Shown here: positions 17,901 to 23,707 of the stretch, piece after piece
Position numbering within the stretch: the stretch's first letter is position 1
Layout of the letters: the number at the start of each line of letters is the position of its first letter
NCBI GenBank assembly: GCA_021827945.1
Contig: JAKATW010000153.1
Location: forward strand, 1 to 39,813
From: Thermoplasmata archaeon
Lineage (GTDB): Archaea; Thermoplasmatota; Thermoplasmata; Thermoplasmatales; GCA-001856825
Reading direction: 5' to 3'
DNA length: 39,813 nucleotides
Position numbers and translations under genes: made by a program
Notes under the pieces: generated by a model
Told to the model about the DNA's origin: nothing
Seen by the model: only the letters and a program-made list of their open reading frames with translations
Databases searched by the model: none

Positions 17901-18930
17901 AGATTGATGGTGTATCGCCTGCGACTATCCACGCATAGAGATATTCCTCACTTCCGCCAGAAATACTACCCTGTGCAGTGAATGATTGCTGTCCTTTAAT
18001 GTCGACATTATTAGGTGCTACGATTGAAGGAATGATAGGTGATAGAACAGAAACTTGTATGTAACTAGATGACTGGAAAACAGCACCGTTACCTTCTACA
18101 CCAAAAAGATAAACGTTGTAATTACCGTCGTTTGAAAATGAGATGCTAGTTGAAATGGATCCTGAAGTGGAGTTAAATGATGCCGGAAACGACGGACCTT
18201 GAGATTCTGTTTCTACCCAAGCAAATCCGTATCCTGAACCAGTACCTCCAGATATGGTACCCGTAGCAGTGAATGACTGACCTGCGTCAATCGTTATCGA
18301 TAAAGGTGATGTTATCTCGACAGATAGGGTTGGAATCGCGGGGCTGACATTGACCTCAGCATAGGCAGATGCACTCTGTTGAGCATTCTGCATGCCTACG
18401 GTTACCCAGAGATAGTAGGTGCCTGGCGTATTTACCGTTGCGCCAGTATTGGAGGTCGTAAAGGTGAACGATTGGTCCTGACCCAGGATGTTACCAGTGG
18501 GGCCCGAAGAATCACCAAGTTGCCACTGATAGTAATCCCAATTCTGAGATTTGGAGCTTGCGGTGAACACCTGATATTGCCCAATTTCAAGGGAAGAAAA
18601 AGAGGGGGAGACCGTAACCTTTGAATTATCATTGGCCCCGTTTAGAGATGGGCTAATTAAACTCACGTTCGACGTCAATACTGTCCCTGAGGAAGAGGGA
18701 GCAGACGGTGCTGGCCAAGTCTTTACTACGCTACCATTCCTTACCTGTTCATAATAACTGTATTTTTGCCCGCCCATGGTTTCTGTGACGATGTATATGT
18801 GAGAAGAGGAGCTATTTGATGTGCCGCCTGCCCCATAAAAAGCACTGGAAATCGATGATGTTACCATTATGATGACTATGAGCGTAATTATAACTCCGAC
18901 TATTCTTGTTCTTTTATAGCCAAGGCTCAT
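5917..18930 (-). CDS. Giant PKD/Ig-like repeat surface protein, 4337 residues
   Basis: An uninterrupted 13-kb frame. Residues ~9-32 form a hydrophobic signal or anchor. Then come about 38 beta-sandwich modules of 80-110 residues, each opening with a strand like SPxxxTIDxGQSVTFT, followed by GGTxPYxYSWxV and closing GTYxVxLTVTDSxG..VTV. This is the PKD/Ig-like pattern. From about residue 3900 there are five FTESGLP-type modules, then a membrane helix (~4298-4320) and a basic tail (KRKRDRDLFRIRN). The first modules alternate as A-B pairs with a period of 206-224 residues. The protein is Ser/Thr/Gly-rich with many sequons, and I found no cysteine on reading. PKD arrays are known in archaeal surface proteins; a role as stalk, adhesin or surface coat is inference. 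A TATA box at 18951-18960 suggests leaderless transcription. Confidence 0.92.
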   Translation of the reverse strand: MSLGYKRTRIVGVIITLIVIIMVTSSISSAFYGAGGTSNSSSSHIYIVTETMGGQKYSYYEQVRNGSVVKTWPAPSAPSSSGTVLTSNVSLISPSLNGANDNSKVTVSPSFSSLEIGQYQVFTASSKSQNWDYYQWQLGDSSGPTGNILGQDQSFTFTTSNTGATVNTPGTYYLWVTVGMQNAQQSASAYAEVNVSPAIPTLSVEITSPLSITIDAGQSFTATGTISGGTGSGYGFAWVETESQGPSFPASFNSTSGSISTSISFSNDGNYNVYLFGVEGNGAVFQSSSYIQVSVLSPIIPSIVAPNNVDIKGQQSFTAQGSISGGSEEYLYAWIVAGDTPSISASSFEAGNTSQGQVSSTLSSSNVPALGIQGKYEIYLYAEDTNSPDGNVYIVGSSHYIKVKVSPISPALSVQITSSLPITVDAGQSFAVSGIISGGTGSGYEFAWVALTSQSPSNPASFNSTNGQITTQLSFSSSNTYYVFLFGEDSGGKLVQASGYIVVTVNPAISPSITSSLDVSVSSGQPFTVTGDISGGSGTYLYAWMIVQSPGSPLVSSDSFDDNNNSFGSVSASLLFAGAGTYYVYLFAEDSNSPDGNAYIVGTSGYITVTVSNAVPTISVQITSSLSVTVDAGQSFTATAKISGQEQYGSYHTYGYYSRDHHDNYGYAWVATKSQSPSNPTSFNSTNGRVHTQLSFSNSGTYYVYLFATSGQGGITEASNYIVVTVNLAISPTITSSSTVDVNTGQSFTAQGSISGGSGDYLYAWIETDHLNLQNGPRVSSDSFYNANTTSGSVSNSLSFARAGTYYVYLYAEDGNSPDGNAYIVGTSNYITVTVNYVSKASVFNISPGTATVGQGQTLTLTASLNSNFPNYLGYWYVSTTSPGYELNSYSALSSTAIVTTADGSSIMQGGSVSISFSSSSTWYLSSQGTYYLWISDSNGNPGGDLDSNVVTVTVTSLPIATISVSPSAFDSGQSTSVVLSISGGVTPYTWTLEVSGSDTNRTDAVLGPNGFTFGSSLAAGTYKLYFNVTDSNSQNAKASAIITVNSLPTVTILPSSVTIDQSQSVTFTNITKLGTPSYSYSYSVSPSTGWVRSVIKENTFVFTAKGTYTVTLTITDSAGITSSSSATVTVGPLPQATIYSEPSTAVVDVGQETSFTSLITGTGAITYQWYLNGTSIPGATSATYSFTPNTVSWNEASFYLIITDSTGATTQSNTIIVLVYPDPTVSISPTGPVYYDSGQSASALTASVNYGGENTISVEWFSNSQDSTTGGTDTGISGFHFTPSTSTSVTTYYYAVVSDSGVLSYSSSSNIVEVKVYEALSVSISATPTSVDTGQSTVISNTTNGGATGPMTYSWDISPASGWSQGTSTSTYNTFTFSLPGIYTLTLTVTDSLGSSASSTLRIKVGLAPEVSVEPTGPLTLDIGQSSFLTANVKYDGNNKASVTWYSSSSDSTSGGTPTGVTGTSFPIPTSASGTTYYFAVVSDSGISGYASYSNVVEVTVSSGLAISVAANSPTPTQSTVSNGTSLQELIVDSGQYVTFDFTGYGGTSVYYSGLYYSSSAVSSTSTLSSITALTPVVALSSDSSIVDVSNQLTGGYYYLVVEDVGTSPVAWVYSFVQVSISPPLGITATLPVSGSGNATSLSAAESTGQSVTFDFAGTGGFASGNLDTALVTPSYSVTSAQGAFTYAISNSLFTTGIYDSPVTVESGTYYLLVENTGPSQGTYNYVPAWVYVTVTITIIGDPTVSVTPSSAIYDIGQSASPITATVTYSGSSSHSSDYSNPSDAVYVEWYSSSSSDLSSPTPTGQYGTSFTPPTTSGSTGGTVTYYFAVVFDKDVSGASAYSQNYYTSASTGFVKITIYSLPSALITSPSPSSTDSGQLLSLVGTATGGYTATSGVYSYAWVMVSSQGTYSPSSYNTSTSGTITGSLTFTYTSGTYTTYYVYLYVEDSNNVVAVSSIPLTVSVYPALSVTVVAPSITSVDVGQSIQFSGSFSGGASSYKYIWSTSGTAPSPSDFSNSGATGTTGTAYYNDLTITSGITTYTDYMWVEDGNGNIQGNSAQVTVTISSTLSSIVGVSPSSFSLDAGQSISAGEFSGSWSGGASPYSYEWVVQTTSTPSYPSSGYSSTTGTSVSDSPTLTASGSGPYYVFLYVKDSGNQKAYGYSTITVNPALSSSSVVITVTPGIIENSQAASLSVLPTTTLTGTPTYTVQWLFSTTASTAGATGFTNLGSSTKDLNSAGVLALAQSTGDLSYATSASWYFELQITDSGNPAEVVYSNVVEVTVSNIAVSITSPSASSVSIDAAQTLTISGTFTGGTAPYLYKWVVQSTSASSVPNSGYTQGTSPQFYSYTPSSATHGTFYVYLYIKDSKGGIGYSYETVTVNAQLSVSLSPAASTIDAGQYVTFTNATNGGSGSYKYSYGVTLQNGGSAAGVYSVSSNTITFTASGSYYVTLSVLDSVSDKVTSQPVAVKVDSALSVVLSPLSASIDIGQSTTFSNNTASTGTPPYKYSWTVTLNGASASGKYTQSTNTFTFTSIGTYKVYLNITDSAKGHASSYSTVTVSSSPSGTLSILTVTISGPSVSESGQSVTLNINSVTGGTGPYAAQILAMSPGSSTYSTTGQPVTSFSSFPQAITTSVLSTSGVWNLEVEVYEVSNPTVYGFSSPIAVTVSNVLTASAITISPTATDVGTPVTATVASGYGTGPFTYSWTASPTTGWTYSGNQITFSAQGTYVATVTVSDAHGSAQASATITVASGPQVTLLPASSTIDVGQSIAFTNTSTGGVGPFRYSYSVTSSFGTSGSNSYTISGNTITFNVAGSYSVTLTETDSLSNTITSSPVQVRVHMLPVITISPASTSIDIGQSITYTNTTNYGTSPYTYTWSYPSGSGITQSGNKFTFADLGTFTIVLTVADSVGKVSSASSEVTVNSQPTGSLTSLTVTISGPSTSVNGLATNIYVNSVSGGSGPYKAQLLDIAPGLSSYVDMGSAVPFNSAPASFSTSPLTTVGTWYFEVEVSESNNPSVTGYSSSVTINVINFQVSISPLSTTIDTGGSVTFSNATTATPVSYSWSVTLNGTYTTSSQVYSQSGNTFTFLKQGKYVVYLNVTNAGGIPASAYSVVTVNSSPTGGLSSPARTPSESHNSASALNFQAIGFSTFSPDYTIDVGTPLTATGSGGAGPPYHFSWVVEYFNNTTVVTEATYTLSAYPSATIVFNVPGQYIVQLTTYDSTGTPSSSPTTADVQVYTQLISTLASGSSSGKTYTFDVGGGVTLTDTPTVSGGNGPYTYQWAVNGTNLTTSGSSGTVTSGQGIIYPFTPTGGGNYTVQLYIQDSSSIPTVLKYSTYVNVGKPLTSSNAVSIIPTSVGVGGLVGFSVKSGYGTPPYSSQWTIKKYPSWGSASGDYSISSSGNQVTFNTPGTYSVNDTVTDVNQTSTTAHAIVTVVSGLTTVISPSTSEVDVGKPVLFTNSTSGGTTPYTYSYSVTLQNGGSASGDYTVSGNDVTFSNAGSYDVTLTVKDSLSGTATSQPVLITVNNDPTPSALSLSSTSTETGVPLTLNVQSGFGTGPFVYQWNVNPSSGWTSTNNQITFSTPGSYSVGATVTDADLQSATMLPVTVNVAALSISVSISSSTTVTNGVTSTDVNHPVYLTGTVTPGGISYTYSWQLGGSEFSAGSSSAYTFPSSAVGNYTVWLNVSEGTVTSSSAHILIVVNPPPSAILPGSGTPEIDANYTFNGTVFGGTSPFSYSWTVTQYPSGLTAYGNYTSSGNSTYFYKPGKYKVVFKVTDFEGETNSTSAILLVNTALITSSSIGSVGSITSISIDRGNSTTVVLTVQGGSGLYAFQWYEELPGSSTWQLIVGETNSSYHLVTNSTTQPGIYYFRASITDVVTDPVVVYSNVVEVAVLYPIIYQVLFTESGLPLGTKWYIDLTDGQSFSSTLPTISFLIGNGTYGYSVNSSDSRYKLVSTSDSFVVNGYSITVKVVFSPEVYSVVFSEYGIGAGTEWYVNLTDGQSYSSSGSTISFFEPNGTYTYSVEASNHKYVAFGGSFLVNGSSTSISVIFVAIGYQVSFTETGLPHGTKWYINITGGKSYSSNNSTITIYEVNGTYSYSIATADKSYSSPKGTFVVDGASFSSKVSFTPVLYDITFQETGLPSGTLWNVTLNGTTRSGKGPFIFSMMNGSYSYNISSVSGYRTKDYSGNVIVAGSNVTVTNSWTQITYPVTITISGLPSGSSWSATIEGPSIAGQPSTQTLTSTSNVITFYEPNGSYSYSVDLPSGYHASIGSGTVSVNGKSATVIEQSSISVNELLIVSILVASLAVVSLVVAALLVKRKRDRDLFRIRNMER
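16433..16500. repeat. Nucleotide-level direct repeat inside the giant gene, copy 1
   Basis: This stretch is nearly identical to 17105-17172, 672 nt (224 codons) away; a central run of 34 nt (from 16448) is exact. It encodes the PDGNAYIVGT segment of a B-type module. Identity at DNA level, including third codon positions, shows a recent duplication or gene conversion among modules rather than old protein-level similarity. Confidence 0.8.
17105..17172. repeat. Nucleotide-level direct repeat inside the giant gene, copy 2
   Basis: Second copy of the B-module segment found at 16433-16500. A third, more diverged copy lies near 17730-17790, spaced by 618 nt (206 codons). The 18-codon difference between the two spacings equals the His/Tyr-rich insertion in the intervening A module. 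Confidence 0.8.
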
Positions 18931-19371
18931 TATATCTTGGAACGGAAATATTTATTTATAGTTTATGTATAAAAATTATGGAAAATAGCTTGGGAACTTG
19001 TCTCATCTGTTCAGGATGGGCAAGAAAACAATCCTCTTCCAATGGTCTTACTTTGATGCAATGAATTGATGAACACTAGGGATAATTATTTTTGACCCAC
19101 GAACCTCTTTATTGGACACTGAGCACCGCAGAAAACGAGGCCTGTAATAGGTCTAGTAAAAATAATGTCCTGCTATCTAGGAGAAGACTGCCCGTGTATA
19201 TCAATTGTACCATCCAAGTAAGCTGGTGGAGGCAAAATAGTAAGGCTTTATTCCGATGATGTATAGGCCCAGCCTTATGGCTAGATTCTTGTAAGAGAGA
19301 TAAATTGTATCGAGCTTCGGTCACTATCTAAAGTAACGAACTATCATCTTAACGTTAATGTCGACATACCT
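18931..19371. other. 441-bp intergenic region upstream of the giant gene
   Basis: TATAAATAAA (minus reading, 18951-18960) lies 21-30 nt before the giant gene's ATG and is its likely box A. The remaining ~400 bp shows no ORF I would accept. A 71-codon minus-strand frame (19109-19324) has an unconvincing composition, and other frames carry stops. The stretch could be a long regulatory region or the remnant of a decayed gene. Confidence 0.4.
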
Positions 19372-20091
19372 TCAGTACCAGTAGATTATTGTTACAGTTT
19401 CTGTAGCGCTCGTTAAAGTGTTCGAGTTACCTACCCCTATCTCAGCACTTGACGTAGGAAGCACGGGGAAGTACGCGCTTCCATTGTGCCCTATAGTAGT
19501 GGAACTGTCATAACTGACTCCGTTAGCAGACCATATCACGATACCGTAGGTGTTAGCTGTAGTTGAAGAGAGGACTTGGATTTGAATGAATCCTGCATAG
19601 CTGACGTTGAAGATGGAAAAACTGTAAGAGTCTGGACCCTGACTGACTGTATAATTCTCCTCTAGTATGATTGACTTGCCCAACTCAACGATCTGTTCTA
19701 GAGTTGTAAGTTGGGCCGTCAGATTGGCCTTTTCATTTGTTAGAGATGTAATAGTTGAGTTTAGAGAGTTCAATTGATACTGTAATTTTAAGTTAGTGGC
19801 ATTCAGTGACGAAATTGTTGAATTCAAGGAATTCATTTGTGACTTAAGGCTGACCAAGTCGTTGTTTAAGGACGAGATGGTGGAATTGAGGGAGGTTATC
19901 GTACTCTTTTCAGAGCTTATCTCGGCATTCAGAGCGATTATTTTTTGGTTATTGGAGTTTGAGTTATCAGATTGACGGAGAGCTACATATCCCAGAGATC
20001 CAGCTAGCACAATGATGACAACTATCAGCGCAATCACAACGGTGATTCCCACCGTTTTTTTGGGTTGCGTCGATCCTGTTGCGTTGCTCAT
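19372..20091 (-). CDS. Membrane-anchored coiled-coil surface protein
   Basis: 239 residues. A short basic N-terminus and a single hydrophobic helix (about 14-38) anchor the protein with its C-terminus outside. Residues ~45-140 form a coiled coil with near-exact repeats of SLNSTISSLN, rich in Asn-Ser-Thr sequons. The last ~95 residues form a beta-rich domain (SYSFSIFNVSYAGFIQIQV to ETVTIIYWY) ending at the C-terminus. This stalk-plus-head plan is typical of small archaeal surface proteins; the binding partner is unknown. It lies 441 bp upstream of the giant gene on the same strand. The start is supported by TTTAAATAAT (minus reading) at 20111-20120, about 25 nt before the ATG. Confidence 0.85.
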   Translation of the reverse strand: MSNATGSTQPKKTVGITVVIALIVVIIVLAGSLGYVALRQSDNSNSNNQKIIALNAEISSEKSTITSLNSTISSLNNDLVSLKSQMNSLNSTISSLNATNLKLQYQLNSLNSTITSLTNEKANLTAQLTTLEQIVELGKSIILEENYTVSQGPDSYSFSIFNVSYAGFIQIQVLSSTTANTYGIVIWSANGVSYDSSTTIGHNGSAYFPVLPTSSAEIGVGNSNTLTSATETVTIIYWY

Positions 20092-20186
20092 GAGTCATGA
20101 ACTTTTTAGAATTATTTAAATTTTGCATTTCTTTTTCTCACTTTCTGGACTCTCACTCTTTATATTTCCGAGTATCTTACCACTTC
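20092..20186. promoter_or_regulatory. Divergent promoter region with two TATA boxes
   Basis: On the minus side, the box at 20111-20120 serves the coiled-coil gene. On the plus side, CTTTATATT at 20158-20166 lies about 25 nt before an in-frame GTG at 20187. This selects the GTG over an ATG 90 nt upstream (20097), which would place the promoter inside the reading frame. Confidence 0.55.
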
Positions 20187-21827
20187 GTGGAAATTAGGAT
20201 AATCAGAGGTGTAGAAATTTCACTACGAGACAAGGTACGTCTTGTGGGTGATGTGCATCTTCCAAGATCTGCAGGTCCATTTCCTTCCATAGTGTTCAGA
20301 ACCCCATACGGTAGGGACGACGAAAACTACAGAAGGTACGCACGGTTCTTTTCTTCAAATGGGTTTGCATTTCTTAATTCTGATGTGAGGGGTAGAGGCG
20401 ATTCAGAAGGAACTTTCGTCCCTTATTTCAATGAAGGAAAGGATGGTAAGGACGTAATTGATTGGGTCGCGAATCAGTCTTGGTCAAATGGCAAAATAGG
20501 AACTTTTGGCGCGTCTTACTCGGCGAGGATACAGTGGCTGACTGCTCTTGAAGGACCGAGGAACCTCCTTGCGATGATTTCAAAAGTATCCCCTTCAGAT
20601 CCGTTTGTGGAGAGTCCGACTGGAGTCAACGATCCGATGCACATATCGTGGAGGTACCTTGTAAGTGGTAGGACGCTCAAGAACACTGAGGACATCGACT
20701 GGGATTCTGTTTACAGAACTCTCCCACTCAAGTACATGCCAAGAGAGTTGGGACTGGATCTTCCAGACTGGGAAGAAGACCTTTCCCATCAGACGTTCGA
20801 CAAATACTGGGACGCCATTGGTTATCAGAAGAGGTTTGAAAAGATAGACGTTCCTACCATGCACATTTCTGGATGGTATGACGACGAACAAATTGGGACA
20901 TTCATCAACTATGTCGGTATGCGCAAAAAATCTGCGAGTCCCAGATCGCGTGATAATCAGTCCATAGTCATTGGTCCGTGGGGTCATAACGTCAACTCGA
21001 CCCCAAAGTTAGGAGATGTGGATTTTGGTCCTGGTGCTATTATTGATTTAGATTCGCTTCAACTTAACTGGTTCCGAAGGTGGCTGGTTGACGAAAACGT
21101 ATCAGTAGGAAAGAGGGCAAAGATATTCATAATGGGAGAGAACAGGTGGGTGGATTTTGAGGATTGGCCTCCGGTGAATGTGTCTCCTTCTAAACTCTAT
21201 CTGACAAGTAACGGAAGAGCAAATAGCCGATTCGGGGACGGGAGTCTGGTATGGAATGCAGACGAAATTGTTGACGGAAAGGACGAATATAAATATGATC
21301 CATCCGATCCTACTCCGTTTGTTACAGAGATCACTTCTTCGCAGATCGGGGGACCAGATAACTACTCGTCAGTTGAACGGAGAGATGATATCCTCGTTTA
21401 TACGTCACCCAGACTGGAACGAGACATCACGTTCCTTGGGGCGGTAAATGCGGATATCTTCATGGAAACAGATGTTCCAGATACTGACATCATGGCTATG
21501 CTGCTTGACGTCTGGCCGAATGGATATGCTCAAAGAATGTGTGATGGGATGACAAGAGGGAGGTACAGGAGAGGAATGGATAGTACGGAACTTCTAGAAA
21601 GCGATAAAGTCCATGAATTCGAAGTTGACCTATGGAATACTGGTCATACGTTCGCTAAGGGGCACAGCATAAGAGTCAGCATTGCATCTGCTGCCTTCCC
21701 CAAATACTCTAGAAATCTCAACACGGGACTGGACCTTGCGTCCGATGCCACGATGAGAGTTGCCAACACAAGGATAATTCATTCGAAAAGATATCCCACC
21801 AGTTTGTCATTCTTTTTGTATGACTGA
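20187..21827 (+). CDS. CocE/NonD-family hydrolase (S15 X-Pro dipeptidyl-peptidase-like)
   Basis: 546 residues from the GTG at 20187. An alpha/beta-hydrolase domain carries the family hallmarks: FRTPYGR, DVRGRGDSEG, then the nucleophile elbow GASYSAR with Ser at about 110, GWYDDEQIG with Asp at about 232, and GPWGHN with His at about 267. These form the expected triad. The C-terminal ~200 residues are the jelly-roll domain of this family. The usual SYGG after the nucleophile is SYSA here, a change beside the oxyanion hole. Known members hydrolyse X-Pro dipeptides, esters or acylated beta-lactams; substrate choice cannot be read from sequence. No signal peptide is seen, so it is probably cytoplasmic. 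Its last 8 nt overlap the next gene, suggesting translational coupling. The ATG at 20097 is the alternative start. Confidence 0.88.
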   Translation: MEIRIIRGVEISLRDKVRLVGDVHLPRSAGPFPSIVFRTPYGRDDENYRRYARFFSSNGFAFLNSDVRGRGDSEGTFVPYFNEGKDGKDVIDWVANQSWSNGKIGTFGASYSARIQWLTALEGPRNLLAMISKVSPSDPFVESPTGVNDPMHISWRYLVSGRTLKNTEDIDWDSVYRTLPLKYMPRELGLDLPDWEEDLSHQTFDKYWDAIGYQKRFEKIDVPTMHISGWYDDEQIGTFINYVGMRKKSASPRSRDNQSIVIGPWGHNVNSTPKLGDVDFGPGAIIDLDSLQLNWFRRWLVDENVSVGKRAKIFIMGENRWVDFEDWPPVNVSPSKLYLTSNGRANSRFGDGSLVWNADEIVDGKDEYKYDPSDPTPFVTEITSSQIGGPDNYSSVERRDDILVYTSPRLERDITFLGAVNADIFMETDVPDTDIMAMLLDVWPNGYAQRMCDGMTRGRYRRGMDSTELLESDKVHEFEVDLWNTGHTFAKGHSIRVSIASAAFPKYSRNLNTGLDLASDATMRVANTRIIHSKRYPTSLSFFLYD

Positions 21828-22713
21828 CCAACTCAGTATTGATAAAAGGATCAGAGTAAGGGCTGTTCAATCCCGCGAAAGAGCCGTACTTATTTTCAAA
21901 GAAAACCCTCTATTCGATTATTTTTCTGACGATGACAGAGCAGATTCTATACTCTTGCAAGACGGCAAGATTAGTCTCATCGGCGAGAGGTTAATCGACA
22001 ATAATTTTGCCACACTGGCTAAAACCGAATTCTGCATATCCACCCCAAGCTTTGAATTCAGAAATGGAAGGCGTTGCAGCATCCCGACAGATGAATGGTT
22101 CCAGTATCCCCTGAAGGGGGAATATCTATTTATCCAGGAACACAGGAAAAAGATTGAGGAACTGATCGCTTCTATATTGTCTGACATGAAGGTGGAAGAC
22201 TCCGAGGAGAATGTCTCGAAATCAATAAGGAATCTACTCCTTGGTTCTGGATATTTTCTATACTATAACCCTGTAGTTGCTTTTGATGTGAATACGCTGA
22301 ACATATGGAACAAACCTGGTCAAAACACCCTGAAGAAAATAATGTACATTGAGGTTGCGGCCAGACGCAGTGGGTTGACAATAATGTACTCAAACTCATT
22401 TCTTGCAACTAGAGAGGAGGAATATTCCGGAAAATATAAGCAGGGCATGGACGCATTAGAGATTCTCAAGAAGAAATTCGTCGAGGGAAACATTACTTCC
22501 GATGTTGGATCTGAACTCGAAAGGTTCCGGAACAGAAACCTGTACCTTACAACCCCGCTATATCCTTTCGGTTATCACCCTATCCCCGGGCCACATGAAG
22601 TCATAAGGACAGGAGATATTGCAGTTTTTGATCTCTGGAATTATTCATCGGACTATAGTTTCAGGAGAAAGGTCGTTGCCATTGCAGGAAGCTACAGGGC
22701 CCACATGATCTAG
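21820..22713 (+). CDS. Degenerate M24 (Xaa-Pro peptidase)-like protein
   Basis: 297 residues, starting within the stop region of the CocE-like gene. The C-terminal ~170 residues resemble a pita-bread M24 domain in order: a helix, a YNPVVAFDVN strand where active enzymes have their first His region, IYIEVAARRSGLTIMYS-like strands where two Asp ligands would be, then YPFGYHPIPGPHEVIRTGDIAVFDLW, close to the family's HE-x-P loop. Most of the five metal ligands appear to be missing, so metal catalysis is doubtful. The N-terminal ~120 residues could match the creatinase-type N-domain. The family call is tentative. The pairing with an X-Pro-type hydrolase supports a role in peptide handling (inference). 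It ends tail to tail with MEMO1, with a 4-nt overlap. Confidence 0.55.
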   Translation: MTDQLSIDKRIRVRAVQSRERAVLIFKENPLFDYFSDDDRADSILLQDGKISLIGERLIDNNFATLAKTEFCISTPSFEFRNGRRCSIPTDEWFQYPLKGEYLFIQEHRKKIEELIASILSDMKVEDSEENVSKSIRNLLLGSGYFLYYNPVVAFDVNTLNIWNKPGQNTLKKIMYIEVAARRSGLTIMYSNSFLATREEEYSGKYKQGMDALEILKKKFVEGNITSDVGSELERFRNRNLYLTTPLYPFGYHPIPGPHEVIRTGDIAVFDLWNYSSDYSFRRKVVAIAGSYRAHMI

Positions 22714-23516
22714 ACCCTTCCGACGGTGAAAGATGCATAGCCAACTCCCGTCTCTCCACCTGTGATCTCTATTGAATTCGACAGCTTCAGCAGATCCACC
22801 TTACCTGAATATGTAGACAGAAGGGTCACGATTGGTCCAAAACCACATGCGCTGATTTCACCAGAGTACTCATACCGGTAAATTGCCTTGATATCCCTGT
22901 TTAGGACCGCACTGGAGAAGTACCCATCAAGTTTCCTTAGCCTGGGCAGTGGGAGGTAGTGGTTCAGGTCAGAGCTCGCGACTATCGTAAAATTTCCACT
23001 AAGTCTCCTCAACCTTGTTGCCAGGTGTTCTGCTGCCTCCAGACTCTGGTCCATCATGACTATCGGAACTATCTCAACATCTCCGTAGATGTACTGCAAA
23101 AATGGAATTTCCACTTCAACTGAATGCTCCTCTGCATGGGCGAGGTTGTCAACCACGATCAGATCGTCCTGTATTTCGTCGATGGCTTTTTTCCTCACCC
23201 TGGCTACTCCGAGAGGCGTAAGATAATCCTCGTTTCCTATAGATATTGCGGAGCCCAGGCCAGTATGATTGGGCCCTATAACAACGAAGAAATCATATCT
23301 TCCGGAGTTGGCCAGTGAGCCGAACGAGAAGGCTGCTACCGGCCCACTGTAGTCATATCCAGCGTGAGGGGCGATGATTCCCTGTTGAGGAGCAATCTTC
23401 TTGATCTCTGGAATGTATCCCGGCCCGTTCCAGTGAGTAAATGCCCATGCGATCTTATCTCTCAACGCATCCGGATTGGATGGGTAGAAATGGCCACTGA
23501 CGTACGGTTTCCTCAT
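22710..23516 (-). CDS. MEMO1 family protein (AmmeMemoRadiSam system protein B)
   Basis: 268 residues, the family's usual length. The family pattern is clear: RKPYVSGHFYPSNPDAL at the start, GIIAPHAGYDYSGPVAA, FVVIGPNHTG, a HSVEVEIPFLQ segment, and SSDLNHYLP. His residues of the APHAGY, EEHS and SDLNHY motifs match those lining the metal or active-site-like pocket related to LigB dioxygenases. The cellular reaction in archaea is not settled; it is often encoded near AMMECR1 and radical SAM partners, which are not in this window. Here it follows rpsB after a 191-bp gap and has a TATA-like stretch at 23543-23551, so it may be transcribed separately. MEMO1 near rpsB and eno is a common euryarchaeal arrangement. 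Confidence 0.92.
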   Translation of the reverse strand: MRKPYVSGHFYPSNPDALRDKIAWAFTHWNGPGYIPEIKKIAPQQGIIAPHAGYDYSGPVAAFSFGSLANSGRYDFFVVIGPNHTGLGSAISIGNEDYLTPLGVARVRKKAIDEIQDDLIVVDNLAHAEEHSVEVEIPFLQYIYGDVEIVPIVMMDQSLEAAEHLATRLRRLSGNFTIVASSDLNHYLPLPRLRKLDGYFSSAVLNRDIKAIYRYEYSGEISACGFGPIVTLLSTYSGKVDLLKLSNSIEITGGETGVGYASFTVGRV

Positions 23517-23707
23517 AGTTTAGCCAGACATACATGAATGATGCGTTTATGAGTTTTTCACTCTCTGGTTAAAACTGACCCGATATCAAAAATTTAACAA
23601 TCTGGAATTTTCCAATTGAAGCTTTAAGTACGCTGAATCATACTGCTGAAACGAATTCCAAGGTATTCCATAAAACTCCGGGGAAAATGTTTGGGACTGG
23701 CAGAAGA

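Noticed and set aside
5917-18930. Tandem repeats as a possible CRISPR array or satellite DNA
   Set aside because: The repeats are long, diverged and all in one reading frame that keeps module structure; spacing is in whole codons, so they are protein modules.
19109-19324. 71-codon minus-strand frame upstream of the giant gene
   Set aside because: Unconvincing composition, no TATA box or ribosome site, and other frames here look equally random; at best a decayed gene remnant.
20097-20186. Upstream ATG extension of the CocE-like gene
   Set aside because: The extra 30 residues are hydrophobic and unlike the family start, and a good TATA box lies inside them, pointing to the GTG at 20187.
22710-23516. 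A complete AmmeMemoRadiSam system
   Set aside because: Only the MEMO (B) component is present; no AMMECR1 or radical SAM gene is found in the window.
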